From Ochotona curzoniae (lineage: Eukaryota; Chordata; Mammalia; Lagomorpha; Ochotonidae), in contig NW_024467119.1 in assembly GCF_017591425.1 (NCBI RefSeq), positions 28,121,001 to 28,185,000 of the forward strand: a DNA stretch of 64,000 nucleotides, given 5' to 3'. Positions 45,242 to 56,929 of this stretch are shown piece after piece. The translations under genes were made by a program, and so were the position numbers. Position 1 is the first letter of the stretch. The number at the start of each line of letters is the position of its first letter. The notes beneath the pieces were generated by a model that saw only the letters and a list, made by a program, of their open reading frames with translations, had not been told where the DNA came from and made no database searches.

Positions 45242-45487
45242 AGATCTTTCGTCTGCTGGTCCGCTCATCAAATGGTCAAAATGGCTGGAACTGAGCCAAT
45301 CCAGAGCAGAAGACTGGAGCCTCCTGTGGGTCTCCCACAAGGGTGCTGGGGCCGAGGGCTGGAGCCTTCCTTCCCTGCTTTCTCAGGCCACAAGCAGGGA
45401 GCTAGATCAAAAGTGAAGCAGGAAGGGATGAACTGGTGCCAGTAGGGATGCCTACACCATAGCTGCTACATTGCAGTGCCAGCCCCC
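45135..45487 (-). mobile_element. C-repeat SINE, reverse, with internal (CA)n
   Basis: 'aaaagatcgctttatttttat' opens the copy, which continues through a CA array (45192-45239), 'cgtctgctggtccgctcatc', 'ggaactgagccaatccagag' and 'gctttctcaggccacaagca', closing with 'attgcagtgccagcccc'. The microsatellite replaces the usual GA-rich segment. Confidence 0.88.
45192..45239. repeat. (CA)n microsatellite
   Basis: About 20 CA units with a CG variant at each of two positions on the left. The open frames on both strands across it are meaningless. Confidence 0.95.
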
Positions 45488-45489
45488 AA

Positions 45490-46075
45490 ACATTTCTTCT
45501 TGCAAACAAACCTAAGTTGATTTTTCAAATGGTTATTAAGCGCAGGAGAAAGAGTTGAGATGCAGATGTTTGGGGGGGCTTCCTTTCTGTTCCCACTCTT
45601 TGTTCTCAAGCATTACCTCACAGGTTTGTCTCTCTAATATCCAAACTACTAGTTCACATACAAAAGTAACAGTCGAATCAGAGATTGAGTCATGGAAAAT
45701 ATTGAATTATAGATGTGATGATTAGACACGTGTAACATACATGAATTAGAATTAAATTAGAGAAAACAGACTAGCAGGTGATGAAAAAACAGGTTTTCAT
45801 TTTTTGCTTAGTTTATATTTACCTCCCCCCTCCAATCACCTGTATTCCCAGACAAAAACTTTGAGATCATATTGTTTCTACCCCTTTCTCACACAAAATC
45901 GTATTTTTGTCTTCAAATTCTTGGATTCCCTTGTTCTTCATTGTTCTTACTTTTTTCTCAGCATCAAAAGCCTCGCTACCTGGATTGTGAGGTAATGCTT
46001 TAGGCTCAATCCTTGACTTTAGTTTGTCTCTTCAACTTCTCCTGGTGAGATGCAAGTAATCATTCTAGAATTTTC
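45490..46075. other. Unique intergenic DNA, no gene seen
   Basis: No repeat or coding-like frame recognised. Confidence 0.4.
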
Positions 46076-46079
46076 ATTT

Positions 46080-46560
46080 GATTGCTTTATGACCTTTTCT
46101 TGAATGACTGTATTTCCCTCTTACAATTTAGCTCCTTAATCTACTGCTTAGAATTTTGTGCTGTGCAGAATCTACTGCATTTTATTTGCCATTTCTTTCT
46201 ACATCTTCCATGCATGATCTGCTCCAGCCAGACTTCTATACCTGATTTTCCTCTCCCAACTCCAAAATCCAAATACTTCTTATTGCCTTTTGGTTTTAAA
46301 TTTGCTTTCCCTTCTTTCTTTACATCTTTCTGTGCACAGGTCTGTTTCACCGGTCAAGGATTCTTTAGTCCATGTTAACCTTTTTCCCATTTGAAAAATC
46401 TCTGGAATTGTTAGTTTGAGTTGCTTTTGTATCAAGGTGCATATGTTAGTTTACTTCTCTTGCTGAACTGTAAGTTTCTTGAGCCAAGTACCCAAACCTG
46501 TTATCTTTTGTATTGTTCTTAATCCATAGCTAGCAGCTGATCATGGGAGTTGGATTTAAA
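46080..46560 (+). repeat. Probable L2 LINE remnant
   Basis: The right end 'tgaactgtaagtttcttgag' and 'ccaagtacccaaacctgtta', then 'tattgttcttaatccatagc' and 'tagcagctgatcatgg' matches the L2 3' pattern ('gactgtaagctccttgagggcagggac...tgtatccccagcgcctagcac'). The pyrimidine-rich sequence to its left fits more internal L2. Confidence 0.45.
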
Positions 46561-46564
46561 AAGA

Positions 46565-47025
46565 AAGATCAGTTGAGTTAGGGAAGCAGTTAAGTTGAGT
46601 GAAGGAGGAAATTTACCTAGTGAGAAAAGTGATTTTTAAGCATAGTCCAATGTGGAGAATGGAATGGAATGGAACTGGAAGGGGAATAATTTGTATCAAA
46701 AGCAAACTATTTTAGGAAGTCTTGTGGATCATTGTGTGAATTGTTACCTAGTAAGATTATTAAAGTTATTGGAGTTACTAAGATTGCAACCTAAATTTTT
46801 TTTAAAAAAAAATTGAAGCATATGGCACAAAAATATGATTGCAAGTTTCATTATGTATCAACATGCAAATTTTGTAATGGCATTCATACTAGCTCATTTA
46901 AACTTTGTGTAGCTTTTTCAAGTTGTTTTATAAAAAGTTCACTAATTTTTAAAAAAGTATTTCAGGTTCAATATACATATATGGGAAATATGATTAAGAA
47001 AATTTGAAAACTGAAACTTTTCAAA
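46565..47025. other. AT-rich intergenic DNA, no gene seen
   Basis: A short GGAAT-type run ('ggaatggaatggaactgg') lies at about 46658. No gene. Confidence 0.4.
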
Positions 47026-47029
47026 ACCT

Positions 47030-47335
47030 TGATTCATTTTTTCTTCATTTGCAGATGGGGATAGAGGAAGTAAAAAGAAACCTCCCATCTGCTGGTTTGT
47101 ACCCCAAATGGCTGCAACAGTGAGGGTGGGACAAACTGGGAACCAGGAACTCAGAGTGGGTCTCATATGTGAGTGAAAAACTAAATTACTTGAGTTATTA
47201 TCTACTGCCTGTGTCCAAAGGTGCACATTTTCAGAAAGCTGGAGTAGGGAGCAGAGCGGGACTCAAAAAAAGGCAAGCAGGAAAGTAATGCATTCCAAGT
47301 GGCAACCTAACTGATAAACCAAGCATCTGCCTCTC
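47030..47335 (-). mobile_element. Very diverged C-repeat SINE, reverse
   Basis: 'cccatctgctggtttgtacc' and 'ccaaatggctgcaacagtga' are clear. 'tctactgcctgtgtccaaag', 'gcacattttcagaaagctgg' and 'agtagggagcagagcgggac' continue the older subtype. The head is barely traceable. Confidence 0.65.
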
Positions 47336-47339
47336 CTTT

Positions 47340-48065
47340 TGTAGCTCTAGAGTTTTTAGAATGCTCATGCTTATTGCAACTTTTCATATTCATGGCAAAT
47401 CTCCCTCCCTTTTCTGTAAGAAAAAAACTCTAATATTCTTTATCATTTAGGAAGCACAGTTGTAAAGGCGGTAGACATTTTAATTGTTTAAATAATGCTA
47501 ATCTTTCTTTTTTTGCAATTTTTTCTAAGTAAACATATTAGGTTATTGTCCTTTCAAGTTTTCTAAATATTATTGAGATGGTTAATGAATGTCAGTTCAC
47601 TTAAAGGTAAATTCACAGCAAGTTCTTGTAATGGGGAAGCTGAACTCTTTCCTAACTGTTGTATTATCATGATGGCAGCTCCAATTTATCAAGCTTAAAA
47701 TATTGTCAATTTTGTTGTTCAAATCCCTATCTAGAGCAATTGTATTTGCAAACCAGGAACCGGTAAATGGATGTTGGATAAAGCTCACAGCAGAGACATA
47801 AATGCTTTTGGCACCATGACTTGGCATGGGTGGATGTCAAAGCTTATTTGCTAATTTCTCCCTGATCTGCAGGCATTTCAACCTATTTAAAGTTCTAGAT
47901 GTTCAGAGTCAATGTTCTGTGAGTTCATTATAAAAATGTACTATAATAACCTTATGGGAAGTACCAAGATTCCGATTTAGTATTCCAGCTCTATTCCCTT
48001 TTAAACCTTTGCGTTTTATTTGTCTTTGAGATATCCAGCCCCATTCTCCCAAGACATGTCCACCA
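47340..48065. other. Unique intergenic DNA, no gene seen
   Basis: AT-rich and repeat-free. 'gcaattgtatttgcaaacca' near 47735 resembles a conserved-element texture but is too weak to call. Confidence 0.35.
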
Positions 48066-48069
48066 ATAT

Positions 48070-48275
48070 CACTTTTATTACTGTCAATAATATTAAATAA
48101 TCTTACTATTAACCAGTAGCAGAATTACATATATGTGTTTCGATTACTCTTCACAACACCTCTTTGACATAGGTCTTATATATAAGGAAATTGAGTTTAT
48201 GAGAGATTAAATAACATTTGAATTTGGTTCGATCAGATTCCAAAACACAAACCTAACCACTATGGTTCTTAAGGT
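48070..48275 (+). repeat. MIR element
   Basis: 'attactcttcacaacacctc' then 'tttgacataggtcttatata', 'taaggaaattgagtttatga' and 'gagattaaataacatttgaa', ending 'aacctaaccactatggtt', follows MIR in order. Confidence 0.75.
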
Positions 48276-48279
48276 TAGC

Positions 48280-49505
48280 TAAAGTCCTAGGAGATACATA
48301 TACATATAATATATATTTTTATATATTAAATAAGAAACATATGTTATTTTGTTGATTAAGCTGTAAACAGGTCTTTTTTTGTGCGTGCTTATTGTGTAGA
48401 TTCTGCTGACAAGTCAAGATCTTTAAACAGAGAAAGTTTCTGATGGGAATATGTCCCTGTTATCAGGGTTTTATTTAAACAACATAAATGCTACAACCCC
48501 ATGGTTCAAACTTCAATTATTTTGCAGTAATAACTGAGCAATTGCATATCATAAACTTTACTGCTATCTCTTCTGTCCACGAGCCACTGTGTAAGCAACA
48601 GGCATGTGTTGTGATCAATGACCAATCTCATTGCTTCTTTCAACATCTGTCAGTGATTGGCCATTGAACATCTGTTATTTCAGCTCATACATGCTAAATA
48701 TGCAATGAATCTAAATTTTTGTGCTTTTTCTTTTTAATCACCAAGGGTTTCTTTCATGTTCCTGCTCTGGGTGTCATAGTTTTAAGAGAGGCACCCTCAG
48801 ATAGGCAGATGCATGGTTTGGAAGACCGACAGACCTGTGTGGTATTTTATAAAAATGACTAAAAGAGGGAGATGGCCAACAAGGATGGAATTACAGCAAA
48901 GGAATGCAGAGTGTTAATGCTGGATGTGAAAGTCAAACCAAATGGAAATGGAATTACAGAAGATCAAACTGAGACCCTGTGGACCCTCTCCCTGTTCGAG
49001 AGATTCACAATGCACAGACAAAAGACCTTAGTGACAACAAACTCACTCACCTAAATGGGGGAAGTTTAAGAGAGTGAATGAATCTTTGAGGGGGTGACAT
49101 TAGCATAAACAGTTCTCAGTGTAAGAATTTCTAGAGGTATTCACAATTTTGACAGCACAAAAGACAGAAAGCTATCCATTGGGAAGACTGAGATTGTTGT
49201 GTACTTAGAAAACAGTATGATGCTTTCCTGCAGCATAGAAAAAATGCTCAAATATTATGAGAATAAGAAGGCTAGTAATATCATACTATTCCATATAATT
49301 TTTTTAAAGAAATCATACATAAAAGTTTTAAATATGTCATGTTATGTATTAAATGATTGTTTTGTTTTACTTTTTAAAAATTCTGTTATGTATTATGCAT
49401 TTATAAGTTACAGCAGGAGAGTTTTTAATATTTTTAGAGAAAAAGTTATTATCTCTCATGGGGCCAACATGATGTTTCTTCTTAGTTATTGAGTTGCGTG
49501 GTTTT
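48280..49505. other. Intergenic DNA, no gene seen
   Basis: Contains a TA-rich stretch at 48296-48330. The 48870-49230 segment (60-codon plus-strand frame) is GC-balanced but unrecognised and could be an old retrotransposon piece. Confidence 0.35.
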
Positions 49506-49510
49506 AGCTT

Positions 49511-49830
49511 GTGATACCTTTTTAAAAGTAATTAATTTATTTTTATTGCAAAGTCAGATATACAGAGAGGAAGAGAGACAGAGGAAGATCTTACGTTCGA
49601 TGATTCACTCCCCAAATGACCACAACGGCAGGTGCTGTGCCAATCCGAAGTCAGGAGTCAGGAACTTCCTCCAGGTCTCTCACATGGGTTTAGGGTCTCA
49701 AGGCTTTGGGCCATCCTTGACTGCTTTCCCAGGCTAAATGGAGCTGCCGGATTTAGAACTGGTGCCCATATGGGATTGTGGAGGACTTTAGATGCTAGAC
49801 CATCCTGCCGGGCCCGTGATACATTTTTTT
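49511..49830 (-). mobile_element. C-repeat SINE, reverse, with target-site duplication
   Basis: 'gtgatacctttttaa' (49511) and 'gtgatacatttttttat' (49816) flank it. Inside are 'attaatttatttttattgca', 'cgatgattcactccccaaat', 'gccaatccgaagtcaggagt' and 'ttagaactggtgcccatatg', ending 'ccatcctgccgggccc'. A short internal deletion removes the 'aagcagggagct' segment. Confidence 0.92.
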
Positions 49831-49834
49831 ATGG

Positions 49835-51035
49835 CCTACATACTATTATGCAAAATTAGGACTACTGGTATATTAAAATGCTAATAAAGGTTTCAGACAC
49901 CATCACTTCCGATGGAATACCATATCGACTTCTAGGCTAAATTTTGTGTGAAGGACTGTTGAAAAGGACTGTATCAACTGAGAAATCCATGGAGAAGAAA
50001 GCCTGGGAAAGAAAAAAGCAATGTCTTGTATGGTTTAGTGGTTGATGAAAATCAAAGACTGTAGCAATTCTATAGGAGTTGCTATACAGGAGTTGCTATT
50101 CTAAGGGGGAAAAATGAAAATGTTTTCCTACTCACATTCTGCTGAAAAGTTTCTATTCAAAATGACAAACTTGCAGAGGGAGTAGGAAGAAAAGTTGAAC
50201 CCAATGATTCTGGAATGTTCCTTTTTTTTTTTTTGTTAATTACTTTTAAGGCAAAGTTACCATCCTAGTTATACTCAGTAAACCCAGGTTAGGTTAGGAT
50301 AACAGTGTGGCAGATGAAGTTGATGCTCTGGGATAACTGGCGGGCCATTAACTCTTTCATTCATTCTACTAACAGTTTCTACCAAGAGTTTCCAGTATGT
50401 CCAAGTCTCTGAAGTTATGAGTGAATAAATCAATCATCCCATCTGAGGCTATCTGCAACACATGGATCACACAGTTGAAGTGAAAGCAGTCAAATTCCAA
50501 CCCCATTGGCATCAACACACCATAATGCAGAAGGCTATAAAGAGATACTGTTTGGAAGATTTAACAAATCCTTCGAAACTTTCTACATTTGATGAAGTCC
50601 TGAGAAAAGCATTTCTCTTAATTTGTGGGACGAGCGCTTCAGAATGGACTCCACTTTAATTATTCCCCACCTGGTCTAGGCATCAGTCCAGATCTGCATT
50701 GCCCTAGCTGCCTATCCCTTTCCTTCTCTTCTCAGCCTTTGGATTTCAGGCATAGCTTGCACTGTTCTTGTGTGCTTAAAGCTCTTGTCACCAATCTCAT
50801 TTCCTAAGGTCTGTGGTTGTTGGAGACTCACCTGACAGGTGAGGGCTGGGCTGCAGCTTGGACTTCATTGAGAAATGCAACAATGAAGACACCACTGACT
50901 TGCTGACTTCCACAACGGCTGCCCTGAGAGATAGAAAATATCACAAGGCACATGTAGAGGAGTTAACACCCCAGTGAAAGAAGTACTAGATTATGTACTC
51001 TCCAGGTCGTTCTGTAGTTTAACTTGACAGAATTA
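49835..51035. other. Intergenic DNA, no gene seen
   Basis: Includes a possible L2 fragment near 50350-50430 ('ctttcattcattctactaac') and a local tandem of 'ggagttgctat' at about 50076 and 50091. 50820-51035 may already belong to the repetitive element on the right. Confidence 0.35.
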
Positions 51036-51039
51036 GCCC

Positions 51040-52500
51040 CCAGTGCCAGCCTCTGCCAGCTGATGCTGTGGCAAAGCCCAACCAACCCTCACCCACTCTA
51101 ATTTATGTTTACACCAGAAGGAACAATCAGCCCAGCCTGTTTTTTCCGTGATCTAGTTCACCTGAGGCCCTGCCTGGTCTGGTCTGCCCACATCCCAGCT
51201 CACACTTTCCAGTGGGAGTGGCTGCCAAGCAGGGGAGCCCTCCATATTCCCCCTACCATATTGCCCCTTCCCTCCCTCGTTCTCACTTGTGCTGGCTGGG
51301 CACTGCAGCCCAGTCTGATATGGCCCACCTCACCTTGGCATTTGCCAGTGGGTGTTGTAGCCTGGCCCGGCCCGGCCCAATCCAGTTCCAGCTGATGCTG
51401 GTGAGGGTTATAGTCTAGCCCAGCCCAGTAGGCATCCAATCCCAGCTATAATGTGCACTGGTGTGTGTTGCAACTGAACTTGTCCCGACCCACACTCTGT
51501 TCTGGTGCTCAGATTCACCAGTTGGTGATGTGAACTGGTTCAGCCTGGTCTGACCCCGACCTATGCCAAATGTATGCTGGTGGGTACCTTTTACTGACCT
51601 GGTCTGGGCTGCTTCCTCTTGTGGTTCTTGTGCTCACTTGTAGGGACTGTGTTCTATCAGAGGAGTTGTCCAGGGTCCTCCATCAGAACTTCTCCCAATG
51701 CCAGATCTTGCGCATACCAGTGGGTCCATGAGCCAGCCCTACTCAGTTCACCTTCTGTCCTGGCAGGAACAGTGGTCGTTCCTGACTGGCCTTCAACTCA
51801 TTCTGGTTCTTACTGTTGGATGTTTCAGCCAAGCCAAGGCTCGTCCATACCCAGACATGGCTCACTCATGGCTCAGTAGGGGAAGAGACCCAGCCTAGTC
51901 CATCCTACATCAACCTTGGTCCTCCAGAGCACCAGATGGTGCTGGAGTCTAGCCTGACCTGATGTGTCCAGTCCCAGTGCACACTTGTGCCAAGGGAGAC
52001 TGCAGCCATGTCCAGACCAGAATGCAGCCCCCACTCCAGCCACTGCACTCACCACTGGGAACCCCAACCCAGTTTGGGTGTCTTCTTGGTTCCCCAATTG
52101 GGCCTGTTCCCAACCATAGATCACCTGCATGTTAGTGGTTGCTCTGACCCAGCTTGGCATAGCCCCTTACCTGTCCTGGCCTTTGCCTTAGATGCTGTAG
52201 CTTAGTATCCCTGGCCCATGCCTACCAGTCGGTGTAAGAGCATAGCTTGGCATGACCAGTGCTCCATCCTGATTTTTGTTCTTCATTGTGAGTTAAGGTT
52301 TGCTCAGTCCTGCCCAGTCCGCCCCCGTCCAGTGGCAGATCAGCTCACCCCACATCCCGTTTTAGGATGCACATTTGGGTACTGCTACCTTTACCTGCCC
52401 AGACTGTTGTTGGTTCCTTTACATGTGAGTGATGGCAGGTTCCATGGTCACACCTACCTCAGCCCATCACCACCCCAACTCGTGAGCTAACCAGCAGGAC
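51040..52500 (-). repeat. Minisatellite-like array, left arm, reverse orientation
   Basis: Degenerate GC-rich units recur at roughly 50-85 bp. Each contains a form of 'gccagtgggtgttgtagcct' followed by 'ggcccggcccaatcc'-like sequence: 'gatgctggtgagggttatag', 'gcactggtgtgtgttgcaac', 'ttgctctgacccagcttggc'. The same unit appears in the opposite orientation at 53420-54240. The family is not identified; a lagomorph-specific retroelement body is the likeliest source. Confidence 0.65.
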
Positions 52501-52504
52501 TTGT

Positions 52505-52900
52505 ATTTCCAGAGGGTTCGCACACACTTCCCCCAGAGAATCTACTTCCAGACATGGTTCTCTCACGTGCTGGTTAGTGTCTTGACACTGCCAAGTGTGA
52601 CCCATCCCCCAACCCCCCACTCAGTCAGGTACTAGTACCTAGCCCTGCCAGACAAGCTCCTAGCAATAGCTTTCGTGTGGACTGGTGTGTGGCAGTCAGT
52701 GATGCTCTACGCTAGCAGCCCATCTCAGGATTCCCATGTGGCTTGATGAATCATTCTGGCCCAATGGAACTAAACCTTCAGATCTCAGTCCTCATGCTTG
52801 CAAGCAAGTTCCATGACCTCATCGCTAGGAATTATACAGAATTCATCCCTCACCTACACTCATACTAGCCTTATCCCTGGATGTCCCTAGGCAGCAATTA
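52505..52900. other. GC-moderate DNA between repeat blocks, probably part of the same element
   Basis: Continues the composition of the left arm with less obvious periodicity. No open frame of note. Confidence 0.35.
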
Positions 52901-52984
52901 CATACTCTAAAAACCCTAGAGCTCACTGCTGGGCAGCCAGCAGGCAGAACCTCTCCCCAAATAGGCACATTGGCCGTCCAAAGC

Positions 52985-53394
52985 CTAGGACTCGGTCATC
53001 ATGTGGCAACGGTTCCCATGGGCTGAGTACCGGGCATTGGGTTTGCCCTGGCTTGGATACTCTCCGCACGCGGGTCACCACCACTGCAGAAGGCTGCTGT
53101 CACCAGAGCCGCCAAGGTCCAACTCCCACCCCCTAGGTTCCTGCTGCCACAAGGTCATGCAGTTGCAGGGTGGGGCTTAATCCCATCCCAGGATTTCTTC
53201 ACGGTGTACTCACCATGGAGGGATAAATCTCTCTCTCTGGGATCCCAGCAGCCAGGACTCTCTCACCATATGGTGATGGTGCCCGTGGGCAGAGTACCAG
53301 GCATTGGGTCCGACCTGGTCTGGGTACTCTCCACAAGCAGCTTGCCACCACGGTGGAGGTCTGCGGTCACTCGAACTGCCAAGGTCGAACTCTA
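52985..53394 (-). repeat. Duplicated unit with 267-bp period
   Basis: Sequence from about 52985 to 53127 recurs without length change at about 53252-53394. Anchors aligned at a constant 267-bp offset are 'gagtaccgggcattgg' (53025) / 'gagtaccaggcattgg' (53292), 'tactctcc' (53058 / 53325) and 'gccaaggt' (53111 / 53378). CpGs are frequent. It resembles the monomer arrangement at the 5' end of some LINEs, but the family is unknown. Confidence 0.75.
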
Positions 53395-53419
53395 GACCAC
53401 TGTTACTCAGTCTTCATCT

Positions 53420-54240
53420 GACTTTTTTGGGTCGGGCCCGGCCAGGCTACAGCATTCACTGGCGAATGCTGAGGTGAGGTAGGTCATGCCAGACAGGGTT
53501 GCAGCACCTAACCAGCACACATGAGATCCAGAGGGGGAGGGGGTGAACCAGGTAGGAGACTGCATGGGGCTTCCCTGCTGGACTACCACTTCCACTGGTG
53601 AGCATGAGAGTTGGAATGAGGGCAAATCAGGCTGAACAGGGCTACAACATCTGTTAGCCTCATGTGAGTTGGGCCAGGGGAAAGCCAGGCTGGGTTGATT
53701 GTTCCTACTTGTGAATGCATAAGTCAGAGTCAGTGTGGGTTGGTTGGGCTTTGCTGCAATATTAGCTGGCAGCTGTTGGAAACAGGGACAAATTCTGTCA
53801 AGTTAAACCACAGAACCACCTGGAGAGTGCATGATCCAGAAGTGGGAGTGGGAGTGGGCCTATCAGGGAAACAGTGGGCACTTCCTACTTGGGTTGCCAC
53901 TCTTACTGATGAGCATGAGAACCAGGATTAGAGGCAGCATGGCTAGGCAGAGAATGGCACCTTCTGTTACATGTGTAGGCGATAGTGGGACTAGTTAGGC
54001 TGAACTAGGCTTCGATGCCCATTGACATGTATGAGAGCTGAATGGGATGTGGAACAGACTGGATCAGTCTGCTATGCATACTGGCAGGCATGGGAACCAG
54101 AGCAGTGGGTGGGTCTGGTGGAGATTATTGCGGGTTGCTCCAACTAGGCTACAGCTCCCATTGTTTTATGTGAGTGCCAAGTGTGTGTTGGGCAGGTCTG
54201 GGCTGGGCTGCAATGTCCATTGGTTAGTGTAGAAGACAGG
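53420..54240 (+). repeat. Minisatellite-like array, right arm, forward orientation
   Basis: Anchors of the form 'ggctacagcattcactggcg' recur near 53445, 53497, 53583, 53640, 53692, 53754, 53951, 54011, 54071, 54147 and 54205, giving spacings of about 52-85 bp with 58-60 commonest. 'ccactggtgagcatgagag' is the clearest shared segment. The units are the reverse complement of those at 51040-52500. Confidence 0.7.
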
Positions 54241-54244
54241 GCTG

Positions 54245-54936
54245 GAGATAGACAGGGCATGTGCATAAGCTGATTGGGGTGACAGATTGTGCCAGGATCT
54301 TTATTGGCAAGCACACACACGGGGATCCTCCCAATTGAATCAACGGACTCAGAACCCCAACTATAAAGAGAATTGCAGGATCCATGGTTTGGCTGTGGAG
54401 TGTATATATCAGAGTTGGGCCTCCTCAGTGGCTTAGTCAGAGACATGGACAGCATATCCAGGTGCACATGGAGGATATGGCAGTACAATGGCGTTTGCAG
54501 AGGACACCTGGTTCTTAACAGAGGACAGAGAACAGAACAAATTGATCAACTATCCCAGCAAGTGTTGGCAGTGAATATCTGGACAAACAGAGACTAGAAG
54601 GTGGACTATGTCAGTGGATTCTGGAGAGATTTCATCGCGATTGGAGTGGTGAGATCTGTAATTTTTCAGAACTGTTGCACTATCAAAACTTCAGGAGCAG
54701 GACTCTCAAAGCATGTTCCACATCAGGGACCCTGGGTGGTATTGAGTGGCTGTCCTCCATCCCACAGTACAGAGACATTTGGGAGGTTGGATACAGGAAG
54801 TGAAAAAAACAGAATGTAGAAAAAATGGAAATGGTCTCACACACCTTCCTGTAGCCCTTGATCCTCATCATCCTAATCAACTATGTAAAAATTATCAATA
54901 ATAATTATCAGAAAAACAAAACAAAATAAAATAAAA
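54245..54936 (+). mobile_element. Unidentified retroelement 3' end with A-rich tail
   Basis: Single-copy-looking sequence ('gacatggacagcatatccag', 'gatttcatcgcgattggagt', 'catgttccacatcagggacc') follows the array and ends in 'aaaaacaaaacaaaataaaa' (54913). The tail sets a sense orientation for the right arm. No open frame covers it. A LINE or LINE-mobilised non-autonomous element would fit. Confidence 0.5.
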
Positions 54937-54939
54937 GTT

Positions 54940-55550
54940 AGGTGTTAGATCATTGCTACTCAGGCCTCATCTTACATTTTGGGGCCATGATTGAGGCTCC
55001 AAAGCAACTGCTTGAGCAACTCACTTCAGGTGGACTTCTCTTCACATAGATCTAATGATTCGAACTATTTTTCAACTGGAAAAGAAATCTTCTGTTACAA
55101 GACAAACAGTAATTAAAGGAAACCAGCCTGGCATTCGGTAGCCTAATCCAGCAAGGTGCATAGACCCAAAGAGGTCAGCACACAGCAGCTGTAAAACCCG
55201 GTTCTGCTCCCTGTTGCTGTCTTCTGGTCCTGAAACCATTAATCCCATTAATTGTGTATCAAAGACTGGTAGCACTTCTACAAATGAGTAAACACAGATA
55301 TAAAGGTGTAACGATACTAGTCCAGCAAATTGGATTCAGGTCTTCACTGAACAATCCTGTTTCAATTCAGCAATTTTATTATCACTGTTACTGGAACAAA
55401 TCACTTTATTAAACAGAAGGAGCTTTGGTGGAGAAATTTCTTCTTGTGGGCAGCATTATGAAGCTCTGTAACAAAAACAGTACTCACACTTGTCAAGGGA
55501 TTTCTTTAGGCAATTCAACTAATGGCTTGTGACAAGTAGAACTTGAAATG
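54940..55550. other. Unique intergenic DNA, no gene seen
   Basis: No named repeat; frames are short. Confidence 0.4.
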
Positions 55551-55559
55551 TTCATTCAA

Positions 55560-56010
55560 GCCTTCCATTTTGCCATACAGCTGTATTTTTTTTTTAATTC
55601 TAAGGGAGAAAAAGCTCTTTTGATGCTTTTAGTGGAATTAATAATTTTTGGAAGGAGTTTGCTGACAAGAGGCACTCTCTCTCCTTCCTTTCCCTTATTC
55701 CTCCCACCCTCTCTGAGGGGCACCGCAGAATAGGACAGCAACTATTTGTATTTAATTGTAGCATGTCATTAGGCCAAGACAGTTTTGCCAAGGAGCCTTT
55801 AAAATATGAGGAGTCCTTGAAAAATTCCAGGAAATTGGCACATCATGGGAAAACCGCACAGATTTCAAAAATGTTTTGCGCCCAAATAAGCTTATCTTCC
55901 AATTACATTTTCCACAAACTTTGTGAAGCACCATTTTATTAGACCCATTCATCTCATTGCTAGAAAATGAATAGAACTGAAATGATGACCAGCTGTGCGC
56001 TTGCTTTCAC
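55560..56010. promoter_or_regulatory. Candidate conserved non-coding element
   Basis: The repeat-free tract reads 'gtggaattaataatttttgg', 'taattgtagcatgtcattag', 'gggaaaaccgcacagatttc' and 'gttttgcgcccaaataagct', with ATTA cores, retained CpGs and no coding signal. This is the usual look of a deeply conserved mammalian enhancer. Inference without an alignment. Confidence 0.38.
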
Positions 56011-56014
56011 TATT

Positions 56015-56595
56015 CTCTTACCCAGCTTGGGTCCTGGGGAATCAAGATCAGAGAAATAAAGTCTGGTTCCTCAGCTGCTGCAGGGTAAAAAACAGAGAAT
56101 GAGGATAGAAAGGTAGCTGACGTGGCTACGGGCCTCCCCAGGTTTGAAACAAAGCTGGCTAGTGGAATTTTCTGTGAGGATGGACCCTCAGAGAGCTGCT
56201 GACCGTCAATACACAGCTGCTGATCTCTGGATCCGCAGCCAGTGTGATGGAGTGATTGACATGGTGACGTGATTTGATTTCATTTTATGAATTTAAGGGT
56301 TAAGTAGCCACATGTGGCTAGTGGGTCTCATGGCAAATGGCACAAGTCCCAAACATAAGAACTGTGAAGTCTGGAAAGTGAAGTGAAATCTTCCTCCAAA
56401 CAGAAGGGTCTTCAGGAAGCGTCAAGAAGGGATTGGGAAAGGATCAGGAGAGCGAGTAAAGATTGAAACATACCAACAGGAGATGAAAATTTTCCACAGG
56501 AAAAATTGGCATTTAGTCACTGATGATTCTATTATGGATGTTGAATAGAGTCCTAAGAAGTCTAACATGGTTTTAGATTTTAATAACTTGAATAT
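56015..56595. other. Unique intergenic DNA, no gene seen
   Basis: No mobile element or coding-like frame recognised. Confidence 0.4.
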
Positions 56596-56602
56596 CCTAC
56601 AG

Positions 56603-56925
56603 GGCAGGCACAGTGGCTCAACAGGCTAATCCTTTACCTGCAAGCACTGGACATTGGTTTGTATTCTGGCTGTTTCAGTTTCAATCCAGCTCCCGGTCTA
56701 TGGCCTGGGAGAGCAACAGTGATTGGCCCAGGTCTTTGGGACGCTGCGCCCATGTGGCAGACTTGAAGGAGGACCCTGGTTTCCTATCAGCTCAGCTTTG
56801 GCTGCTCCAGTAGTTGTAGCCATTTTGGGAATGGACCAGAAGATGGAAAATCTTTCTCTATGTCTCTCCTTCTCTCCATAAAACTTACCTTTCCAATGAA
56901 AAATAATTAAGGCTTAAAAACAAAC
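56603..56925 (+). mobile_element. C-repeat SINE
   Basis: It begins 'gggcaggcacagtggctcaa', has 'caggctaatcctttacctgc', 'tatggcctgggagagcaaca', 'cgcccatgtggcagacttga' and 'ggaatggaccagaagatgga', and ends in 'aaaaataattaaggctt'. Near full length. Confidence 0.88.
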
Positions 56926-56929
56926 AAAC

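Noticed and set aside
52900..53460. CpG-island promoter
   Set aside because: CpGs are raised only within the duplicated 267-bp unit, no first exon follows, and the sequence is repeat-derived.
51040..54240. CRISPR-like spaced repeats
   Set aside because: The units are degenerate, continuous and in both orientations, in mammalian DNA, so this is a minisatellite-bodied element and not a CRISPR array.
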